The notes under the pieces were generated by a model that saw nothing but the letters and a program-made list of their open reading frames with translations, was not told where the DNA came from and made no database searches. The position numbers and the translations under genes were made by a program. DNA of 64,000 nucleotides from CBDHDN01 sp965261585 (GTDB lineage Bacteria; Pseudomonadota; Alphaproteobacteria; UBA6615). The DNA lies in assembly GCA_965261585.1 (NCBI GenBank), contig CBDHDN010000029.1:434001-498000 (forward strand), read 5' to 3'. Positions 8,501 through 17,465 of this stretch are shown piece by piece. The stretch's first letter is position 1. Each line of letters starts with the position of its first letter.

Positions 8501-8634
8501 CGGCAGCGCGCAGCATCATTCAGCGAGAGCTCGCCGAGAAAAACGATGGTCGCCAATACGATCAAGGCAACCGTGACATATTGGCCGCGGATGTACAGAC
8601 GCGGGTTGCGGTCGTGTAACGGGATGAGCGGCAT
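8497..8634 (-). pseudogene. Rhomboid protease, 5' part
   Basis: From ATG at 8634 the minus strand encodes MPLIPLHDRNPRLYIRG followed by a hydrophobic first membrane helix (VTVALIVLATIVFLGELSL) and NDAA. This is the usual rhomboid N-terminus. The frame then reaches TAG within the CTAG target. Joining this piece to the 3' part at a single CTAG leaves the two in different frames, as if one base were missing just before the insertion site. The gene may therefore have been frameshifted before or besides the IS insertion. Confidence 0.8.
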
Positions 8635-8687
8635 CGACAGAGCATCCCACGGCCCGGCGGGCCGTGGCCAGCCCCGGCGCCGGCGTG

Positions 8688-9395
8688 TCAGCGGCGCTCG
8701 TATTGCGTCTTGCCGAACAGGATCTCGCGTTCTTCGTCGGTCATCGCGGCGACCGGACGGCGTTGCTCCGCCAGGACTTCAACCCCACGCATGACGGCGG
8801 GGCGGGCCGCAATGCCGTCGAACCAGCGCTTCAGGTTCGGATAGTCCTCGAGGCGCTGGCCCTGGCGTTCATAGCTGCGCAACCAGGGAAACGTCGCCAC
8901 GTCGGCGATCGTGTATTCTTCACCGGCAAGGAACCGGGTCTGGCCGACGCGCTTGTCGATAACGCCGTAGAGGCGCGAAGTCTCGTTCGTATAGCGATCG
9001 ACCGCGTAGGGGATCGGCTCGGGCGCGTAGGCACGAAAGTGGTGGGCCTGGCCGAGCATTGGCCCAACGCCGCCGATCTGAAACATCAGCCATTCCAGAA
9101 CCGCGTAGCGCTCGCGCGGATGGGTTTCCGCGGCCGGCATGAACCGCCCGGTCTTCTCCGCCAGATAGATGAGGATCGCCCCGGATTCGAACAGGCTGAT
9201 CGGCTCGCCACCGGGACCGTCCTCGTCAACGACGGCGGGGATCCTGTTGTTTGGGCTGATCTTCAGGAACGCGGGGTCGAACTGATCGCCCTTGCCGATG
9301 TGGATGGGATGCACCTCGTAGGCGAGGCCGCACTCCTCAAGCATGATATGGATCTTGTGGCCGTTGGGGGTGGGCCAAGTGTAGACGTGGATCAT
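8688..9395 (-). CDS. Glutathione S-transferase family protein
   Basis: A 235-residue two-domain GST. The N-terminal thioredoxin fold (about 1-85) includes MIHVYTWPTPNGHKIHIML, NNRIPAVVDEDG (cis-Pro contact) and SLFESGAILIYLAEKTG. The C-terminal helical domain follows, with VDKRV..FLAGEEYTIADVATFPW. It resembles the YfcG/nu-class enzymes, which act as disulfide reductases or peroxidases. Its ATG overlaps the stop codon of the preceding permease gene by four bases, so it is the last gene of the ABC operon. Confidence 0.88.
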   Translation of the reverse strand: MIHVYTWPTPNGHKIHIMLEECGLAYEVHPIHIGKGDQFDPAFLKISPNNRIPAVVDEDGPGGEPISLFESGAILIYLAEKTGRFMPAAETHPRERYAVLEWLMFQIGGVGPMLGQAHHFRAYAPEPIPYAVDRYTNETSRLYGVIDKRVGQTRFLAGEEYTIADVATFPWLRSYERQGQRLEDYPNLKRWFDGIAARPAVMRGVEVLAEQRRPVAAMTDEEREILFGKTQYERR

Positions 9396-10324
9396 TGGGC
9401 CTCTCCTGCTGCTTGCCGGGCTTTCGTCCTCAATGGTGAACTGAATACTGCGTCCCGCGCGGAGACGCTGCTCGGGTCCGTCGCCCCCCGCAGTCGTGCG
9501 GAGCGGCGGCGTAGGAACTCCAGGCTCATGAGCAGGCAGATCGAAACGAAGACCAGAAGCGTGGCAACGGCCAGGATCGTCGGATTGATCTGCTCGCGCA
9601 GGCCGGAGAACATTTGCCTTGGGATCGTTCGCTGTTCCGGACCGGCCAGGAACAGGACCAAAACCACCTCGTCGAACGACGTCACGAACGCAAATAGACC
9701 GCCGGAAATGACGCCCGGCCGGATCAGCGGCAGCACCACATCCATGAAGGTCCGTAGCGGGTTGGCCCCCAGAGAGAGCCCGGCGTTGTAGAGCGACCGG
9801 TCAAAACCGCTGAGGGTCGCCGTCACGGTGACAATGACAAACGGCACGCCAAGTGCCGAGTGGGCGATGATCAATCCGGTGAACGTGCCAACCAGATTGA
9901 ACCGCGTGTAGAAGAAGAACATGCCCGCGGCGATGATGATCAGCGGCACGATCATCGGCGACAACAGCAGGGCGGTGATGACCCGCTTGAAGGGCATGTC
10001 CGGGCTGGCCAGACCCACCGCCGCAACCGTTCCCAGCACCGTCGCAACGATCGTCGCGAAGAAGCCGATGATAAAGCTGTTCTTGATCGCCAGGATCCAG
10101 TTGGGGTTCTCCAGAATCGCTCTGTACCAGCGCAGCGAATAGGCGCTCGCTTCGAAGGACAGCATGCCTTCGGTGAAGGTGAAGAAGGGCTGGCTGTTGA
10201 AGGACAGCGGAAAGATCACCAGGATCGGCAACATCAGGAAGGCGAGCACCGCCCCGGCGCTCAGCCGCAGCGCATAGACGCCCGTCTTGTGCCACACGTT
10301 GAAATAGTCGGGAAACTGCGACAC
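9392..10324 (-). CDS. ABC transporter permease, PotC type
   Basis: A 310-residue inner-membrane permease of the spermidine/putrescine family with about six membrane helices. It has the permease signature ATP-contact loop near SLGANPLRTFMDVVLPLIRPGV (EAA-like). It pairs with the second permease (10329) and the ATPase (12788) to import the ligand of the binding protein at 11664. The genes are packed tightly: 4 bases separate it from the upstream permease stop and it overlaps the GST start. The transported compound cannot be fixed from sequence. Confidence 0.9.
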   Translation of the reverse strand: MSQFPDYFNVWHKTGVYALRLSAGAVLAFLMLPILVIFPLSFNSQPFFTFTEGMLSFEASAYSLRWYRAILENPNWILAIKNSFIIGFFATIVATVLGTVAAVGLASPDMPFKRVITALLLSPMIVPLIIIAAGMFFFYTRFNLVGTFTGLIIAHSALGVPFVIVTVTATLSGFDRSLYNAGLSLGANPLRTFMDVVLPLIRPGVISGGLFAFVTSFDEVVLVLFLAGPEQRTIPRQMFSGLREQINPTILAVATLLVFVSICLLMSLEFLRRRSARLRGATDPSSVSARDAVFSSPLRTKARQAAGEAQ

Positions 10325-10328
10325 CGGC

Positions 10329-11603
10329 TCAGGCCAGCTTGATATTGTCGGCGCCGACCAACCGGTCGTAGACCCAGTAGAGGCCGATGATCAGCACCAG
10401 CAGAAGCGCGCCGAGCGCCGCCGCCAGTTCCCAGTTGTTCGATTGCTGCATGTGGAAGGCGATGATGTTCGAGATCATCTGGCCGTCCGTGCCGCCGACC
10501 AGCGCGGGCGTGATGTAGTAGCCGACCGAAATGATGAAGACGAGCAACCCCCCGGCGGACAGGCCCGGCAATGTCATTGGGAAATAGACCCTCATGAAGG
10601 CCGGGATCGGGCTGGCTCCCAGCGAAAGGGCGGCGCGCATGTAGCTCGGGTCGATGCCCCTCATCACGCTGTACAGCGGCAGCACCATGAAGGGCAGCAG
10701 GATGTGGGTCATGGCGACGACCGTCGCGAATTGCGTGAACAGCATCTCGAGCGGTTCACTGGTAATGCCCGTACCCATGAGCACGGAGTTGATCACGCCA
10801 TTGGTCTGCAGTAGGGCAATCCAGGCTGTCGTCCTGACCAGCAGGGACGTCCAAAACGGCAGCAGAACCAAGACCATCAACAGATTGGCTGTCCGGGACG
10901 GCGCGTTCGCCAGGAAGAAAGCGAGCGGATAGCCGAGCAGAAATGTCAACACGGTGATGATCAGCGCGATCCGCAGCGTCTTGGTGTAGAGCTGTACATA
11001 AACTTGGGCGGCCTCACGCCGCTGGATATTACCCTCGGCGTTTCGTTCCAGATCGAGTGCCGTCAGGAAGTACGTGTCCCGATAGGTCCGGCCGGTCGAG
11101 CGTACTGTGCGCCACAGTTCCGGACTGGCCCACTTGTCGTTTGCCTCGAGCAACAGCGCCGCACCGCTCGCGGCAAGCTCCGTATCCTCGACTCCGCGCA
11201 ACTTCCGCGCCGTCGACTTCACCGCGCTGGAGGTGCCGGGCAGACTGCGGTTGAGCTGCTCTCCCAGCTTGCCCGCCGTACGCTCGTTCGCCAGACGCTT
11301 GAGATCGATCGCCATCGCGGTGAGAATCGCCTCGTTCGGCGTGCCCCGTCCGTCCCAGCTCTGGAGTTGCGCCAGCGTATCCGGGATGAGCCGGACGACC
11401 GTCGGGTTGTAGACGCTGCGATTTAGCATCGTGGCGATGGGCGCGAAGAAGGCGAAGCCGACGAACAGCAGCAATGGCGCCACCAAGCCGAACGCGGTCA
11501 GCCGACGGCGGTTCACAGCACGCCGGGCAAGCGACACCTCGTCCCGCGTCAGCCGGCTACCGGCTGGCGGATCGCTCGCGTCTTGAAGCGTGGCCGCGGT
11601 CAT
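10329..11603 (-). CDS. ABC transporter permease, PotB type
   Basis: A permease of about 424 residues starting MTAATLQD. The frame runs further upstream, but those codons fall inside the hairpin at 11622-11649, so the ATG at 11603 is preferred. After the first membrane helix (AFGLVAPLLLFVGFAFFAP) there is a periplasmic insert of about 150 residues rich in charge, longer than in E. coli PotB. The transmembrane core follows, with the conserved cytoplasmic loop LSLGASPIPAFMRVYFPMTLPG. Confidence 0.88.
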   Translation of the reverse strand: MTAATLQDASDPPAGSRLTRDEVSLARRAVNRRRLTAFGLVAPLLLFVGFAFFAPIATMLNRSVYNPTVVRLIPDTLAQLQSWDGRGTPNEAILTAMAIDLKRLANERTAGKLGEQLNRSLPGTSSAVKSTARKLRGVEDTELAASGAALLLEANDKWASPELWRTVRSTGRTYRDTYFLTALDLERNAEGNIQRREAAQVYVQLYTKTLRIALIITVLTFLLGYPLAFFLANAPSRTANLLMVLVLLPFWTSLLVRTTAWIALLQTNGVINSVLMGTGITSEPLEMLFTQFATVVAMTHILLPFMVLPLYSVMRGIDPSYMRAALSLGASPIPAFMRVYFPMTLPGLSAGGLLVFIISVGYYITPALVGGTDGQMISNIIAFHMQQSNNWELAAALGALLLVLIIGLYWVYDRLVGADNIKLA

Positions 11604-11621
11604 CTGTACCAGCAGGCGACA

Positions 11622-11649
11622 GGCGGTGCCGGGCAGTCCCGGCACCGCC
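11622..11649 (-). promoter_or_regulatory. Perfect 12-bp hairpin after the binding-protein gene
   Basis: GGCGGTGCCGGG and CCCGGCACCGCC pair perfectly around a four-base loop, 15 bases after the binding-protein stop codon and before the permease start. No run of T follows on the minus strand, so it is not a simple terminator. Such structures commonly protect the upstream message or reduce read-through, giving more binding protein than permease. A similar hairpin sits in the second ABC operon at 38703. Confidence 0.7.
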
Positions 11650-11663
11650 CGCCTTTTCGATCT

Positions 11664-12719
11664 CTACTTCAGCAGCCACTCAGTGAATTTCTCGCCGAGC
11701 GATTCACCGAAATCGGCCCAGAAGATGCCGTCGGCCTTGATACCCTCGTCGATGTGGGCGGTCGGCAAGTCCTCGGTTATGGCCGGGTCGACCAGCGCCG
11801 AGCCGGACCGCCGGGTCGGGCCGTAGGCCACGTCCTGCATGCCCCCCAAGGGCTTGGTGCCGGTGGCGAACTTAATGAAGTCGAGCGCCTGGTCCAAGTT
11901 CGGCGTGCCCTTGACGATCGCCCAGACGTCAAGATCGAAGACGTTGTTGTCCCAGACCATCTCGAACGGCCGGCCGTCATCCTTGATGGCACCGAAAATA
12001 CGGCCGTTAGCCGACTGCACCATCACCGCGCCGCCGTCGTTCAACAATTGAGGCGCCTGCGACCAGGAGTCGTACCAGACGAGGTCATCCTTGATGGTGT
12101 CGAGCTTGGCGAAAGCACGCAGTTGGCCCGCGTCGCTCGACAGCACGTCATAAACCTCGCCCGGCGCGACGCCGTCTGCGATCAGCGCCCATTCGAGGTT
12201 GACCTGAGGCCGTTTACGCAGCGCCCGCTTGCCGGGGAATGTCGCAGTGTCGAAGAAATCCTCGATCGTGCTGGGCGTACCGCCGACGATCGTATCGTTG
12301 CTGTAAGCATAGATTATGGACCAGAAGATCACGCCGACGCCGCATTCGTTGGCCAAGGCCGCGGGGTAGAAATCGTCCGCGGCGGCGACGCCGTCGTCAC
12401 CCGCCGGCAGGATTTCGTGGGGGATGACTTCCAGGAGCCCCTCCGAGCAGGCCCGCTCGAGGTCGATGACCTCGATATCGACGACATCCCACTGGATGTT
12501 GTTGGCCTCGACTTGCGCCTTGATCTCGGCGATGCCGCCGGAATAGTCCTCGAACAAGACATTGGCGCCGGTCGCTGCCATGTAAGGGTCGATCATATGC
12601 TCTTTCTGTGCCGCGCCGTAGGCGCCACCGAAGGAGACGGCCGTCAGGTCCTGCGCCATCGCTGGCGCCGCCACGACGGCCAACACCGCCGCACCGGTCA
12701 ACACGCTTGCTAGTTTCAT
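11664..12719 (-). CDS. Periplasmic solute-binding protein, PotD/PotF type
   Basis: A 351-residue secreted protein. Residues 1-22 form a signal peptide (MKLASVLTGAAVLAVVAAPAMA, cleavage after AMA). The mature part starts QDLTAVSFGGAYGAAQKEH and belongs to the extracellular solute-binding family 1/8 group that serves spermidine/putrescine-type importers. It is the first gene after the ATPase in the operon and the receptor for the two permeases. The ligand is unknown; polyamines, or other small organic cations or acids, are possible. Confidence 0.9.
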   Translation of the reverse strand: MKLASVLTGAAVLAVVAAPAMAQDLTAVSFGGAYGAAQKEHMIDPYMAATGANVLFEDYSGGIAEIKAQVEANNIQWDVVDIEVIDLERACSEGLLEVIPHEILPAGDDGVAAADDFYPAALANECGVGVIFWSIIYAYSNDTIVGGTPSTIEDFFDTATFPGKRALRKRPQVNLEWALIADGVAPGEVYDVLSSDAGQLRAFAKLDTIKDDLVWYDSWSQAPQLLNDGGAVMVQSANGRIFGAIKDDGRPFEMVWDNNVFDLDVWAIVKGTPNLDQALDFIKFATGTKPLGGMQDVAYGPTRRSGSALVDPAITEDLPTAHIDEGIKADGIFWADFGESLGEKFTEWLLK

Positions 12720-12787
12720 GATCTTCTTCCTCTCCTGTTTGTTGCGATTTTCGGACTATCGAACGCCCCTCATCGAGCAGGCGCAGA

Positions 12788-13882
12788 TCACATAGTGCGA
12801 AACGCGAAGCAGTCGCTGGCCTGCCATATCAGCTGAGCATCTTGACCCTCATCGAACCTCGGCGCGGCCAGGTCGTTCAGCACTTTGATTGTGATTTCCG
12901 AACCGTCGGGCAGTTCGAAGTAGTAGCGAATGAAATCGCCGACGTAGTGCCTGGCGATGAATTTGGCGGTGATCTCGTTGTCGTAGGCATGGTCGCTCGG
13001 CTTGATAAACATCTTCTCGGGCCGGACCGACACGATGCACTTGCCTCCAATGTCCCTGATATCGGCGGCCTGCGTGACTACATCTCGACCACCGGCAAGC
13101 GTTACGCGGACCTTGTCGTCCTCGAGCGCCGCAATCTCGCCGGGTATCAAATTGTTCTCGCCAATGAAATCGGCGACGAACGCGTTGCTTGGCCGCTCGT
13201 AGAGCACGTCGGGTGTCGCACATTGCTGGACAACACCATCGTTGAACACGGCGACCCGGTCGGACATGGTCAGCGCCTCGGTCTGATCATGCGTCACGTA
13301 GATCACCGTGAACCCGAGCTTCCGATGCAGCCGCGTAATCTCGAACTGCATCTGCTCGCGCAGCTTCTTGTCGAGCGCGCCGAGCGGTTCGTCCATCAGC
13401 ACGAGAGAGGGTTCGAAAATCAGCGCTCGCGCGAGCGCCACGCGCTGGCGCTGGCCGCCGGAAAGCTGACCCGGATGCCGATTGCCGTAACCGCCGAGTT
13501 CGACCAGGGCCAGGTATTCCTCAACCCGCGCCGCGATCTCGTTCCGGCCCATATTCCTCACCTTCAGCGGATAGGCGAGGTTCTCGGCGACTGACATATG
13601 CGGGAACAGGGCATAGTTCTGGAAAACCATGCCGATATTGCGCTTGTAGGGCGCCGTACGGGTAAGCGGGACACCGTTGATCTGAATTTCGCCGCCGGTC
13701 ACGCTCTCGAACCCTGCGAGCAACATAAGGATGGTGGTTTTTCCGGAGCCCGATGGGCCGAGCAGGGTAATGAACTCACCCTTCGCGACATTGAGGCTGA
13801 ACCCTTTCACGATCAGGGTCTTCTGGTCGTAACTCTTCTTGACCTCCAGGAACTGCAGGAATTGTGCGGCGTCCACAGCCAT
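12788..13882 (-). CDS. ABC transporter ATP-binding protein, PotA type
   Basis: About 364 residues from the ATG at 13882. The frame is open up to 14011, but the extra residues look like translated non-coding sequence. The ATPase domain has Walker A GPSGSGKTTIL, Q-loop MVFQNYALFPH, signature LSGGQRQRV, Walker B LVLMDEP and switch YVTHDQ. The C-terminal TOBE-like domain (about 250-364) may sense transport state. It is the first gene of a five-gene operon: ATPase, binding protein, two permeases, GST. Confidence 0.9.
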   Translation of the reverse strand: MAVDAAQFLQFLEVKKSYDQKTLIVKGFSLNVAKGEFITLLGPSGSGKTTILMLLAGFESVTGGEIQINGVPLTRTAPYKRNIGMVFQNYALFPHMSVAENLAYPLKVRNMGRNEIAARVEEYLALVELGGYGNRHPGQLSGGQRQRVALARALIFEPSLVLMDEPLGALDKKLREQMQFEITRLHRKLGFTVIYVTHDQTEALTMSDRVAVFNDGVVQQCATPDVLYERPSNAFVADFIGENNLIPGEIAALEDDKVRVTLAGGRDVVTQAADIRDIGGKCIVSVRPEKMFIKPSDHAYDNEITAKFIARHYVGDFIRYYFELPDGSEITIKVLNDLAAPRFDEGQDAQLIWQASDCFAFRTM

Positions 13883-14107
13883 CGATCGCGGCGCATCGAC
13901 GGTCTCTCGGCGCCCTTCGCGGAGTACCGCGGCAGCCCCGCGATCCGCGTCCCCGAAATTCGCGCCCCCGATATCCGCTACGTCACTGATCTCCTGCGCA
14001 GACGGGGCCACGCGTCCCCTTCCCCCCTCGCAATTTTATTTGCGCGCATTACCACACACAAAGCCCCGGCCGGGCAAGGTACAATCTCGCCCTTCCGAGA
14101 TCGCGGT

Positions 14108-15574
14108 CTAGCCCAGAAGCTTCTCACGCAGCAACGTGTTGACGAGCTGCGGGTTAGCCTTGCCCTGTGTCGCCTTCATGGCCTGGCCAACGAACCAGCC
14201 GACGACCTTCTGGTCGCCGTCGCGCACCTGCTGGGACTGGACCGGATTGGCAGCAATAATCTCGTCGAGAACGGCGGCGAGCGCGTCCGTGTCCGTGATC
14301 TGAGTCAGCCCTTGCTCGGCAACGATTGCGGCGGCATCCCGACCGGTCGCGAACATCTCGTCAAAAACATCCTTGGCGATGCGGCCCGAGATCGTGTTGT
14401 CGGCGATCAGATCGATGAGTCCGCCGAGCTGGTCGGGCCCGACGGGCGAATCCTTGATCTCGCGACCGTCCCTGTTGAGCCGGCCGAACAGCTCCGACAG
14501 CACCCAGTTGGCCGCGACCTTGGGATCGCGGCCCGGCTTGCCTTCCCCGACCAGGCGCTCAAAGAAAGCGGCTGTCTCCCGCTCGGCAACAAGCGCGCCG
14601 GCGTCATAGGACAACAGGCCATAGTCGGCGATGAACCGCGCGCTCTTCTCATCCGGCAGCTCCGGCAACGCCGCCCGCAGCTCATCGACCAGCGCCGGGG
14701 ACAGGTCGAGCGGCAGCAGATCGGGGTCGGGAAAATAGCGGTAGTCGTGGGCCTCTTCCTTGGTCCGCATCGGCCGTGTCGTACCGGACCCGGCGTCGAA
14801 CAGCCGCGTCTCCTGGTCGATCGTGCCGCCATCCTCCAAGACCCCGATCTGGCGGCGTGCTTCGTAGTCGATGGCTTGGCGGGCAAAGCGGATCGAGTTG
14901 ACGTTCTTGATCTCGCACCGCGTGCCTAACGGCGCGCTCGGGCGCCTGACCGAGACGTTCACGTCGGCGCGCATGGAGCCCTGCTCCATATTGCCGTCGC
15001 ATGTGCCGAGGTAACGCAGAATCGACCGCACCTTCGCCAGGTACGCCGCGGCCTCGTCGGCGGTCCGCATGTCGGGCTGGCTGACGATCTCCATGAGCGC
15101 GACGCCGGCGCGGTTCAGGTCGATGTAGGAACGATCGGGGTGCCGATCGTGCAGCGACTTGCCGGCATCCTGCTCGAGATGCAGGCGCTCGATGCCGACT
15201 GCGCGCGCCGTGCCGTCGGGCAGATCGACCGTGACGACACCGTGGCCGACGATCGGTTGCGTGTACTGGCTGATCTGGTAGCCCTGCGGCAGGTCCGGAT
15301 AGAAGTAGTTCTTGCGATCGAAGATGGAGTGTTCGTTGATCTTCGCCTTGAGGCCGAGGCCGGTGCGCACGGCCTGGCGCACGCACGCCTCGTTGATGAC
15401 GGGCAGCATGCCGGGCATGGCGGCGTCGACTAGGCTGACCTGGCTATTGGGCTCGGCCCCGAACGCGGTGGCGGCGCCGGAGAACAGCTTGGCCCGCGAG
15501 ACCACCTGGGCGTGGACCTCGAGGCCGATCACGACCTCCCACTCACCGGTGCGGCCCGCTATCAGCGCACTCAT
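14108..15574 (-). CDS. gatB: Aspartyl/glutamyl-tRNA amidotransferase subunit B
   Basis: A 488-residue subunit of the GatCAB amidotransferase, which converts Glu-tRNA(Gln) and Asp-tRNA(Asn) to the amidated forms. The start MSALIAGRTGEWEVVIGLEVHAQV, the DRKNYFYPDLPQGYQISQ block, ADVNVSVR and the C-terminal tail domain (GWFVGQAMKATQGKANPQ) are all typical. The ATG at 15574 overlaps the gatA stop codon by four bases, indicating coupled translation in a gatC-gatA-gatB operon. Confidence 0.96.
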   Translation of the reverse strand: MSALIAGRTGEWEVVIGLEVHAQVVSRAKLFSGAATAFGAEPNSQVSLVDAAMPGMLPVINEACVRQAVRTGLGLKAKINEHSIFDRKNYFYPDLPQGYQISQYTQPIVGHGVVTVDLPDGTARAVGIERLHLEQDAGKSLHDRHPDRSYIDLNRAGVALMEIVSQPDMRTADEAAAYLAKVRSILRYLGTCDGNMEQGSMRADVNVSVRRPSAPLGTRCEIKNVNSIRFARQAIDYEARRQIGVLEDGGTIDQETRLFDAGSGTTRPMRTKEEAHDYRYFPDPDLLPLDLSPALVDELRAALPELPDEKSARFIADYGLLSYDAGALVAERETAAFFERLVGEGKPGRDPKVAANWVLSELFGRLNRDGREIKDSPVGPDQLGGLIDLIADNTISGRIAKDVFDEMFATGRDAAAIVAEQGLTQITDTDALAAVLDEIIAANPVQSQQVRDGDQKVVGWFVGQAMKATQGKANPQLVNTLLREKLLG

Positions 15575-17049
15575 GCCGCGATCCCGGGCGGCCGAGCCGT
15601 GAATTCGGCCGCCTGCTCCACCACATCGGCAACGCGCAACATCGTCGCCTCGTCGAAGGCGCGCCCGATCACCTGCAGGCCAAGCGGCAAACCGTCGGGA
15701 TCGAGACCCGCGGGCACCGAAACGCCGGGCAGGCCAGCGAGCGATGCCGGCACCGTGAGCACGTCGTTCAGGTACATCTTTATCGGGTCGTCGAGCCGCT
15801 CTCCGATCGCGAAAGCGCTGAACGGCGTCGTCGGTGTCAGAATGACGTCGCAATGCTCGAACGCCGCGCGAAAGTCTTCGGCGATCCGTGATCGCACCTT
15901 CTGCGCCTGTAGATAGTAGGCGTCGTAGTAGCCGGCGGAGAGCACATAGGTGCCGATCATCACCCGCCGCCTGACTTCGGCCCCGAAACCGGCCGCGCGT
16001 GTCCTTTCGTACATGTCGACGAGGTCATCGCCCGCCACGCGCAGCCCGTAACGCACGCCGTCATACCGCGCGAGGTTCGATGACGCCTCGGCCGGCGCGA
16101 CGATGTAGTAGCAAGGCAGGGCGTACCTGGTCAGCGGCAGGGACACATCGACGATTTCGGCGCCGGCCGCGCGCAGCCAGCCGACACCGTCCTGCCACAA
16201 CGCGTCGATATGGGCAGGGGTTCCGTCGATGCGATACTCGGCCGGAATACCGACGCGCAGGCCGCGCACGTCACCGGTCAGCGCCGCCGCGTAGTCGGCC
16301 ACCGGAATGTCCACGGACGTCGAGTCCTTGGGATCGTGGCTGGCCATGGCGCCGAGCATGATGGCGGCATCGCGCACCGTGCGGGTCAGCGGTCCGGGTT
16401 GGTCGAGCGAACTGGCGAACGCGACGACGCCCCAGCGCGAACAGCGCCCATAGGTCGGCTTCAGCCCAACCACGCCACAGAACGCCGCGGGTTGCCGGAT
16501 CGACCCGCCGGTGTCCGTGCCGATCGCCGCCGGGGCGATGCGGGCGGCGACCGCGGCCGCCGAGCCGCCCGAGGAACCACCCGGCACGAGGTCCTTGCCG
16601 ACGACCGCGCCCCAGGGGTTCTTCACCGGCCCGAAGTAGCTCGTGATGTTGGCCGAGCCCATGGCGAACTCGTCCATGTTCGTCTTTCCCAGCAACACCG
16701 CACCCGCGGCCCACAGGTTCGCGGTCACCGTGGACTCGTAACCCGGAACGAAACCCTCCAGAATGTGGGAGCCGGCGGTGGCCTGCACGCCGGCCGTGCA
16801 AAACAGATCCTTCACGGCAATAGGGACGCCCTCGAGCGGGCCGGCGACACCCTTGGCCCGGCGCGCGTCCGAAGCGACAGCCATCTCGAGCGCTCGATCC
16901 GCGGTCGATGTGATGAAGGCGTTGAGATCGACCGCCGCCTCCATGGCTCTCACATGCGCTTCCGTCAACTCGCGCGACGTCGCTTCGCCGCGTTCGAGAA
17001 CACCCAGCGCATCCGTGAGTGTGAGCGCGGTCAACGCCCCGCTCATCAC
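15571..17049 (-). CDS. gatA: Aspartyl/glutamyl-tRNA amidotransferase subunit A
   Basis: A 492-residue amidase-signature enzyme that releases ammonia from glutamine for transfer to misacylated tRNA. The Ser-cisSer-Lys triad is visible: Lys80 in PIAVKDLF, the cis-Ser in GGSSGGSAAA (about 160) and the nucleophile in TDTGGSIRQPA (about 183). The length is normal. It overlaps both gatC (upstream) and gatB (downstream) by four bases. The start begins with two Met codons, and either may be used. Confidence 0.96.
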   Translation of the reverse strand: MMSGALTALTLTDALGVLERGEATSRELTEAHVRAMEAAVDLNAFITSTADRALEMAVASDARRAKGVAGPLEGVPIAVKDLFCTAGVQATAGSHILEGFVPGYESTVTANLWAAGAVLLGKTNMDEFAMGSANITSYFGPVKNPWGAVVGKDLVPGGSSGGSAAAVAARIAPAAIGTDTGGSIRQPAAFCGVVGLKPTYGRCSRWGVVAFASSLDQPGPLTRTVRDAAIMLGAMASHDPKDSTSVDIPVADYAAALTGDVRGLRVGIPAEYRIDGTPAHIDALWQDGVGWLRAAGAEIVDVSLPLTRYALPCYYIVAPAEASSNLARYDGVRYGLRVAGDDLVDMYERTRAAGFGAEVRRRVMIGTYVLSAGYYDAYYLQAQKVRSRIAEDFRAAFEHCDVILTPTTPFSAFAIGERLDDPIKMYLNDVLTVPASLAGLPGVSVPAGLDPDGLPLGLQVIGRAFDEATMLRVADVVEQAAEFTARPPGIAA

Positions 17050-17333
17050 TCGATGACCTTGGGCACTGTGAAGAAGCCGGCGGCCGGCGCCGGCGCATTG
17101 GCCAGAACCTGATCAGCTCTGCCGCCGTCATCAACCCCGTCCGGCCGCATTTTCAGGGTCATCTCGGCAACGCTTGTCAGCGGCTCGATGCCTCTCGTGT
17201 CGACCTCGGAGAGCTGCTCGACCCAGCCGATAATGTGATTGAGCTCTCCGGCAAGGCTGTCGAGATCGTCCTCGGCCACGCGGATGCGGGCGAGCTTGGC
17301 GATGTGCCTTACCGTGGCCTTGTCGAGCGGCAT
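17046..17333 (-). CDS. gatC: Aspartyl/glutamyl-tRNA amidotransferase subunit C
   Basis: A 95-residue subunit that stabilises the GatA-GatB interface. MPLDKATVRHIAKLARIRV at the start and the C-terminal region ending FFTVPKVIE are typical. The frame is open upstream, but the family length and alignment favour the ATG at 17333. It is the first gene of the operon and diverges from ruvX across about 130 bases that should hold both promoters. Confidence 0.93.
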   Translation of the reverse strand: MPLDKATVRHIAKLARIRVAEDDLDSLAGELNHIIGWVEQLSEVDTRGIEPLTSVAEMTLKMRPDGVDDGGRADQVLANAPAPAAGFFTVPKVIE

Positions 17334-17465
17334 GCATCGAACCCTTACGCGGCGGCTGAAGACGGCGTCCCAAGGTCGCGCGGAGGCTAGCCCGGCCCGA
17401 GTCGTCACGCAAGCGATGGCCCTCGACGGGCGGCCCTGCGCGGCGTAAGACCGACAACTCGATCA

